Positions 13,603-17,767 of a stretch of DNA of 17,767 nucleotides are shown here, piece after piece; the stretch's first letter is position 1; every line of letters starts with the position of its first letter. Origin of the DNA: Desulfobacteraceae bacterium (lineage in GTDB: Bacteria > Desulfobacterota > DSM-4660 > Desulfatiglandales > Desulfatiglandaceae); the NCBI GenBank assembly GCA_011042035.1, contig DQZA01000079.1, positions 1 to 17,767 of the forward strand. Reading direction: 5' to 3'. The position numbers and the translations under genes were made by a program. The notes beneath the pieces were generated by a model. The model ran no database searches. It saw only the letters and a program-made list of their open reading frames with translations, and was not told the origin of the DNA.

Positions 13603-14409
13603 ATGGTAAATATTCTTGTCTCAGTAAATCCTGATCTTGCCTCCAGTATTGCTATTAGGTACGCCGGGCAACTCGCTCACTTCATGGAGATTGCCCTCCA
13701 ACCAATTCACGTCAAGGAGCCCGAACAAAAAGGCAGCCTTTTTGGCACGGGGTGGGTGCGTCACACCTGGGAGCACGCCCTCGCCGAAAAGGGAGAGGAA
13801 GAAATAAACCTTCTCATTAGAACGGAAAAACCTTATTGCCCTGCTCTGGCGGCCCCACGGGTCGTGGTGGGTGAGAGAGAAAACGAGATATTGAAGGAAC
13901 TACAGACTGGCGCTTACGACCTCTTCATGGAAGGAATCCTAGCCTCATTTGACGAAGGCGATTTCAAGAAATTGATAACCTCAAAATTGTACCAAAGCGC
14001 ACCTTGCCCCGCAATCGTGGTGAAAAATCTAGTGCCCTTGGAAAAAGTCGCCCTGCTTAGCTACGTAGGCCTCGAACCTTCAAAGCTCGTGGACGATGTT
14101 TCTGACATACTTAGACAGGCAAAGCTTCCACTTGATGTAATACACTTAGTTCCCAAGAAAGACAAAAAGGACCTAGAAGTAAACGAAGAGGCCCACGAGG
14201 CGCAGGGATTCGATAATCTCGTTGATGCCATCAGAAAGAAGGGCCTGGACCTGCAAAAAGGCCAAGTTTTAACTGGGCATCCGAAAGACATTGCTGATTA
14301 CCTGAGCAGATACGGGCTAGTTGTATGTGCTGTTAGGAACGCATTGGACAAGAAAAGCCCTATACACACGGTCTTGGCATTTACCCCAAGTCCAATTTTC
14401 ATATGTTGA
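13603..14409 (+). CDS. Tandem-domain universal stress protein family, 268 residues
   Basis: Two Usp-like halves: residues about 1-145 (VNILVSVNPDLASSIAIRYAGQLAHFMEIALQPIHV ... SAPCPAIVVKN) and about 148-268 (KVALLSYVGLEPSKLVDDVSDILRQAKLPLDVIHLVPK ... LVVCAVRNA ... HTVLAFTPSPIFIC). Neither half shows a normal G-2x-G-9x-G-S/T ATP loop; the first has GILASFDEGDFKKL instead. I chose ATG 13603, which is preceded by TAGGTGGTGG. In-frame GTG codons at 13594 and 13597 overlap that SD and would need another ribosome site. It is the sixth gene of the operon behind the promoter at 8405. The function is unknown; presumably it is a cytoplasmic regulatory partner of neighbouring gene products. Confidence 0.8.
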   Translation: MVNILVSVNPDLASSIAIRYAGQLAHFMEIALQPIHVKEPEQKGSLFGTGWVRHTWEHALAEKGEEEINLLIRTEKPYCPALAAPRVVVGERENEILKELQTGAYDLFMEGILASFDEGDFKKLITSKLYQSAPCPAIVVKNLVPLEKVALLSYVGLEPSKLVDDVSDILRQAKLPLDVIHLVPKKDKKDLEVNEEAHEAQGFDNLVDAIRKKGLDLQKGQVLTGHPKDIADYLSRYGLVVCAVRNALDKKSPIHTVLAFTPSPIFIC

Positions 14410-14421
14410 TGCCTTCCTTTC

Positions 14422-14460
14422 CAGGGATTGCATGCCCTGCCAAGTTCCCAGGTAGTTGGC
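14422..14460. other. Intercistronic inverted repeats
   Basis: Two small inverted repeats overlap by one base: CAGGG-N8-CCCTG (14422-14439) and GCCAA-N12-TTGGC (14439-14460). They lie in the 106-bp gap between the two last Usp genes. No T-run follows, so they are not typical terminators; a processing or stability element is possible. Confidence 0.3.
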
Positions 14461-14515
14461 AAAAGATGCACATAACGGAGGCCCGGGGGAAGGCGTTAGA
14501 AAAGAGGAGGAGTCA

Positions 14516-15391
14516 ATGAGAATACTTGTTGCCCTAGATACTAATCGATATAGCCAATATGTAGTCAATGAGGTGGCCAAGCTGGCGATGAACACATGGG
14601 CAGATGTTACCCTGCTTGGAGTGGAATCGAGAAAACCTGCCTCAAATGGAACACAGCCGCCTCGAAACCTGCCAATTGTGAGGAAGCTCCAGGAGTTCAG
14701 GGAAGAATTTCTCGGCTACTTCAAAGACGAATCTGTTTCCCCCTATGCGATAAAACGATGGGGCTATGAACTGGTAGACAGAGGAAAAGGCCTCTTGGAA
14801 GAGATGTGCGTGTGTAAAGGGATGAAGGATTTCCGCGTGAGAATTAGGTTTGGCCAACCCACGAAACAAATACTCACCGAAGCAGTTGAAGAGCAAAGTG
14901 ACCTTATTGTGGTAGGCTGCAGTAAGGGTGAGCAGTGCACATGGGAGCAGGATCGTAATGCCCCTGAAAAGATAGTAAAGGCCGCCCCATGCTCGGTGCT
15001 CGTTGTGAAAGAGGAAAAAAAACCTACCAAGATCGTCTGCTGCCTGGACCATGACAGCGTGAGCCAAGAGTCCCTTGAGCTAATTAACCAAATGGTGACA
15101 TTGCACCAAACGGACCTCGCCCTTGTGGGGCTCACAGAGTCAGAGCATTTAAGAGAAGAAGTGGATCAAAAAATGAAGCAAATCTTACAATACTACACGG
15201 CTCAGAAGATCAAGGCATGGGTGTCTGTGGTGGATGTCTCTTTGCTTGATAAGTTTATAGCGGACACTGCTGAAAAAGGCCTGATTGCCCTTTGGATGGG
15301 TCATAAATCGTTGATTGGCAAGTTTTTCTCCCAGGACAGAGTGGGAAAGCTTGTTAGGTCGGCCCAATCCTCGGTTCTTATACTGAGATAA
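14516..15391 (+). CDS. Tandem-domain universal stress protein family, 291 residues
   Basis: Two Usp halves. Residues 1-~160 hold MRILVALDTNRYSQYVVNEVAKLAMNTWADVTLLGVE, RVRIRFGQPTKQILTEAVEEQSDLIVVGCSKG and APCSVLVVKEE. Residues ~165-291 hold KIVCCLDHDSVSQESLELINQMV and then a terminal SSVLILR strand. The first half is the most canonical Usp in the window, but its nucleotide loop is altered (GCSKGEQCTWEQDRN in place of G-2x-G-9x-G-S/T). I chose ATG 14516 because AGAGGAGGAGTCA precedes it; an in-frame ATG 60 bp upstream has no such site. It is the last gene of the operon and ends 15 bp from the convergent potassium-transport regulator gene. Unlike the other genes of the operon it is preceded by a 106-bp gap, so it may also have its own promoter, although I found none. 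Confidence 0.83.
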   Translation: MRILVALDTNRYSQYVVNEVAKLAMNTWADVTLLGVESRKPASNGTQPPRNLPIVRKLQEFREEFLGYFKDESVSPYAIKRWGYELVDRGKGLLEEMCVCKGMKDFRVRIRFGQPTKQILTEAVEEQSDLIVVGCSKGEQCTWEQDRNAPEKIVKAAPCSVLVVKEEKKPTKIVCCLDHDSVSQESLELINQMVTLHQTDLALVGLTESEHLREEVDQKMKQILQYYTAQKIKAWVSVVDVSLLDKFIADTAEKGLIALWMGHKSLIGKFFSQDRVGKLVRSAQSSVLILR

Positions 15392-15406
15392 TGTAAAAAT
15401 TCGGCC

Positions 15407-16063
15407 TTATCCCTTATCCTGTATCTTCGCAATATCCTCCGGTCGTCCCAGCACTATGAAAATATCACTGTCCTTTATGATAAAGTCACCCCCGGGTGCC
15501 ATGGTAAGCCGATCGGGGACAAGCTCCCTAATGGCGATTACGTTCACCCCATATTTTGCCCTGAGATTAATTTCCTTTAGTGTTTTTCCAATAAAATGGT
15601 TAGGGGGCGCCACCTCCAAGATGCTGTACTCAGGAGACAAAGGAATGTAATCCAAGATATTCGGGTTGGACAGACTTTTTGCGATCTTTATGGCGGTTTC
15701 CTTTTCCGGGAAGATCACCTCGGTAGCACCTATTTTCTCGAGAATTCGGCCATGGTCTTCACTTCGGATCTTTACCAAAATGTTCTTCACGTTAAGGTCT
15801 CTCAGATAGAGGGTAGTGAGGATACTGGCAGCAAGATTATCTCCAAGGCTCACGATCACGGCGTCCATGTCCGATACTCCTGCTGATTCGAGCAGTTCCC
15901 GATCTGTCACATCACCAATGATGGTGTGGGTAGCAAAATCCTGGATCTTGTTGATCCTCCCCTCCTCATAGTCAACGCAAAGAACCTCATGTCCTTCTTC
16001 ATAAAGGGCCTTTGCAACCGAAAACCCAAAATTTCCCAGCCCAAACACCGCAAACTTTTTCAT
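15407..16063 (-). CDS. TrkA/KtrA-type potassium uptake regulator
   Basis: The 218-residue cytoplasmic regulator has one RCK_N domain (about 1-130) and one RCK_C domain (about 135-218). The nucleotide-binding fold is intact: FGLGNFG (7-13) and D30 at the end of the second strand, followed by IIGDVTD and VSLGDN. The RCK_C part ends DSDIFIVLGRPEDIAKIQ. At 218 residues it has a single copy of this pair, as in KtrA, unlike the duplicated E. coli TrkA of about 458 residues. It should form a ring that gates the TrkH-family channel in response to nucleotides. The ATG at 16063 is three bases after the channel-gene stop, with AGGATAAAAA overlapping the end of that gene, so translation is coupled. It runs convergent to the Usp operon. 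Confidence 0.92.
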   Translation of the reverse strand: MKKFAVFGLGNFGFSVAKALYEEGHEVLCVDYEEGRINKIQDFATHTIIGDVTDRELLESAGVSDMDAVIVSLGDNLAASILTTLYLRDLNVKNILVKIRSEDHGRILEKIGATEVIFPEKETAIKIAKSLSNPNILDYIPLSPEYSILEVAPPNHFIGKTLKEINLRAKYGVNVIAIRELVPDRLTMAPGGDFIIKDSDIFIVLGRPEDIAKIQDKG

Positions 16064-16066
16064 TTT

Positions 16067-17434
16067 TTATCCTATAAAGATTTTTTCTTCGCCATAATGA
16101 AACCTTTTAGCCGGCGCCCGCTTCGCCAGGGAGAAAGCCAGATTCAGGGGGCCAAGCCTGCCCAGGAACATCATCACCATAATGAGAATCTTGCCCATGT
16201 TTGTCAATGCGGATGTTACCCCCATGCTAAGCCCCACGGTCCCAAAGGCTGAAACCGTTTCAAAGAGGTATTCCAAGAACTTTCCTCTCGTCTGGGGGTG
16301 AGCATGGCCTCCGGTCTCTGATATCATCAAGAGGCATACCACAATGGAGATTAAGACGACAGAGCTAATTATGATTGTTACAGAGCGGCTTAGTGTTTCG
16401 CGAGGAATTGTCCGCTTGAACACCTCTCCCTCTTCTTTTCCCTTGAACCTATTCTTCGCTATTATCCAAAGTACAGCAGCGTTGACGGTCTTCACACCTC
16501 CACCGCATGACCCAGGAGACGCCCCTATGAACATAAGGATAATGAGAATGAACAAGGTGGGGTTTGCCAGGGCATATATATCCACGGTGTTAAACCCGGC
16601 TGTGCGAGCTGTTACGGATTGAAAATAGGAAGCTAGAATCTTTCCATGAAGAGGCGCAGAAGCCAAGCAATCACCCGACTCTAGCAAGAAAAAAAGCACT
16701 CCCCCACCCAGTATCAGGCACGCGGTGGTGGTAAGAACTATCTTACTATGTAGCGATAACCTAGGTCTTCCTTTTTTGGTGGCCTTTTGTCTCAGCCATT
16801 TTCCCATCTCCTCAAGAACTATGAACCCAAGTCCTCCCGCGATTATCAAGCTTGTCACTATCAAATTAATCCACCAGTTGAACTGGTAGCCCACGAAACT
16901 GTCTTTGAACAGAGAAAAACCCGCATTGCAGAATGCTGATATACTATGAAAGATTGCTATCCACAGCGCCTTTGAATGGGATAAACCCTCAGGCCAAGCC
17001 ATGAATAGCAAAGCGGCGCCAATGGCCTCAACAACAAAAGTGTACAAGAAAATGGACTTAACCAAATCTAGGATATCACCCCTTTGGCCCGTGGTGAAGC
17101 TGCTCTGGACCACTATCCTGTCCCTCAGTCGTATGCTGGATCCAAGGAGACTATAAAAGAGCACCGAGAAGGTCATGATTCCCAGGCCGCCAACCTGGAT
17201 GAGGCCAAGGATCACACCCTGCCCAAAGGGAGTAAAGTAACTCCCTGTATCCACCACTATCAACCCTGTAACACATACTGCCGAGGTGGCGGTAAAAAGG
17301 GCATCGACTAAAGCCATGCCCCCGCCTTTAGTAGCCCAGGGAGTCAAAAGCAGGAGGGCCCCAAGAATAATAATGCCTAGAAAGCTTAGCGGTAAGACCT
17401 GTTGAGGCGAGAGATGGGTCAAGAAGTTTTTCAT
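16067..17434 (-). CDS. TrkH/KtrB-family potassium channel subunit
   Basis: The 455-residue membrane protein has the four-fold M1-P-M2 plan of the SKT superfamily. All four selectivity-filter segments are visible: SAVCVTGL (51-58), SAFCNAGFS (166-174), TARTAGFNT (275-283) and SAFGTVGLS (395-403), each with its conserved glycine. The length matches KtrB more than E. coli TrkH (about 483). It imports potassium, probably with sodium dependence or driven by membrane potential, together with the KtrA-like protein encoded three bases downstream. The start is ATG at 17434. Notably it lacks a clear SD (CTACGCCATAAA precedes it), and a perfect 7-bp hairpin (17446-17462) ends 11 nt upstream of it. Confidence 0.92.
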   Translation of the reverse strand: MKNFLTHLSPQQVLPLSFLGIIILGALLLLTPWATKGGGMALVDALFTATSAVCVTGLIVVDTGSYFTPFGQGVILGLIQVGGLGIMTFSVLFYSLLGSSIRLRDRIVVQSSFTTGQRGDILDLVKSIFLYTFVVEAIGAALLFMAWPEGLSHSKALWIAIFHSISAFCNAGFSLFKDSFVGYQFNWWINLIVTSLIIAGGLGFIVLEEMGKWLRQKATKKGRPRLSLHSKIVLTTTACLILGGGVLFFLLESGDCLASAPLHGKILASYFQSVTARTAGFNTVDIYALANPTLFILIILMFIGASPGSCGGGVKTVNAAVLWIIAKNRFKGKEEGEVFKRTIPRETLSRSVTIIISSVVLISIVVCLLMISETGGHAHPQTRGKFLEYLFETVSAFGTVGLSMGVTSALTNMGKILIMVMMFLGRLGPLNLAFSLAKRAPAKRFHYGEEKIFIG

Positions 17435-17445
17435 TTTATGGCGTA

Positions 17446-17462
17446 GCCGCTTCTAAAGCGGC
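17446..17462 (-). other. Hairpin in the leader of the trkH-like gene
   Basis: Perfect inverted repeat GCCGCTT-CTA-AAGCGGC: seven GC-rich base pairs with a three-base loop, in the 60-bp gap between the small membrane-protein gene and the channel gene. It is not followed by a T-run on the minus strand (CTACGCCATAAA comes next), so it is not a standard terminator. It may modulate translation or mRNA processing. Confidence 0.5.
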
Positions 17463-17494
17463 CTGCTCCCTTTCAGGGCCGTGGAACAAATTGG

Positions 17495-17677
17495 TCACGC
17501 CATTTTCTTAGAAAACGAAAACTTTCCTTTAATGATGCCGGCATAGATCAAAACCATGATGATCTCCCAGATAACCACTGCAATCCAGGAAGGTATAATG
17601 GACCAAACAAGGCCACCGGTGACAAAGGCAGGTATTATCATGACAATTCCAATTCCCAATTTTCTGCTCAAATCCAT
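17495..17677 (-). CDS. Small two-helix membrane protein, 60 residues
   Basis: The frame can be extended to an ATG at 17716, but the ATG at 17677 has a strong SD (TAAGGAGGAAAAA) and gives a clean membrane protein: MDLSRKL, a first helix at about 8-29 (GIVMIIPAFVTGGLVWSIIP), a short turn, a second helix at about 31-49 (WIAVVIWEIIMVLIYAGII), and a basic tail (KGKFSFSKKMA). Positive charges at both ends indicate that both termini are cytoplasmic. I do not recognise the family. It is upstream of and on the same strand as the trkH/trkA-like genes, 60 bp apart, so it could be an accessory protein of that potassium transporter. No convincing promoter was seen in the remaining 90 bp of the window. Confidence 0.72.
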   Translation of the reverse strand: MDLSRKLGIGIVMIIPAFVTGGLVWSIIPSWIAVVIWEIIMVLIYAGIIKGKFSFSKKMA

Positions 17678-17767
17678 TTTTTCCTCCTTACCAGAATTCC
17701 GTAAAAGACTTTTCACCGTAAGTAGTGCCCATCCATAGATTCCCTCTCCCTTGAGACCTGCCTGCAG

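Noticed and set aside
15392..15406. Bidirectional terminator between the convergent Usp and TrkA-like genes
   Set aside because: The gap is only 15 bp, and I see no stem-loop with T-runs there.

Overview
The window looks like chromosomal DNA of a Desulfobacterota (former Deltaproteobacteria) bacterium, probably a sulfate- or sulfur-metabolising anaerobe. This is inferred from the gene content: a TauE/SafE-type exporter paired with a TIGR02186-like membrane protein, an SLC13 permease with internal RCK_C domains, several diverged universal stress proteins (Usp), a PEP-synthase-like protein of unusual architecture, and sigma-54 control with an NtrC-type activator. No rRNA, tRNA, CRISPR or insertion sequence was found. 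Nearly every gene has a good Shine-Dalgarno (SD) sequence.

Left region (1-2060). A 58-codon basic protein (560-736) and a Usp-family protein (779-1345) form an operon behind a textbook -24/-12 promoter at 492-509. Two near-identical palindromic sites lie upstream at 311-325 and 398-413. A 28-codon membrane microprotein follows at 1417-1503. A RelE/ParE-type toxin-antitoxin pair (1524-2004, minus) has a consensus sigma-70 promoter.

Middle region (2169-5408). On the minus strand are an SLC13-family permease with two RCK_C domains (2169-3983) and a cytidylate-kinase-like protein with a BON-like C-terminal part (4146-4997). A small foldback, MITE-like element lies at 5056-5168.

Core region (5409-15391, plus). 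A membrane histidine kinase and an NtrC-type sigma-54 activator are adjacent. They are followed by a seven-gene unit behind a second good -24/-12 promoter (8405-8422): Usp, TauE/SafE permease, TIGR02186-like membrane protein, 859-residue PEP-synthase-like protein, stand-alone receiver, and two tandem-domain Usp proteins. Palindromes about 200 bp upstream of this promoter share core sequence with sites ahead of the kinase gene and the SLC13 gene. The simplest reading is that the two-component pair switches on the seven-gene unit. This unit is the best candidate for an undescribed system. Its transported substrate, and the substrate of its phosphotransfer protein, cannot be read from sequence.

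Right region (15407-17767, minus). A 60-residue two-helix membrane protein, a TrkH/KtrB potassium channel subunit and a one-domain TrkA/KtrA regulator form a potassium-uptake cluster, with a perfect hairpin just upstream of the trkH start.
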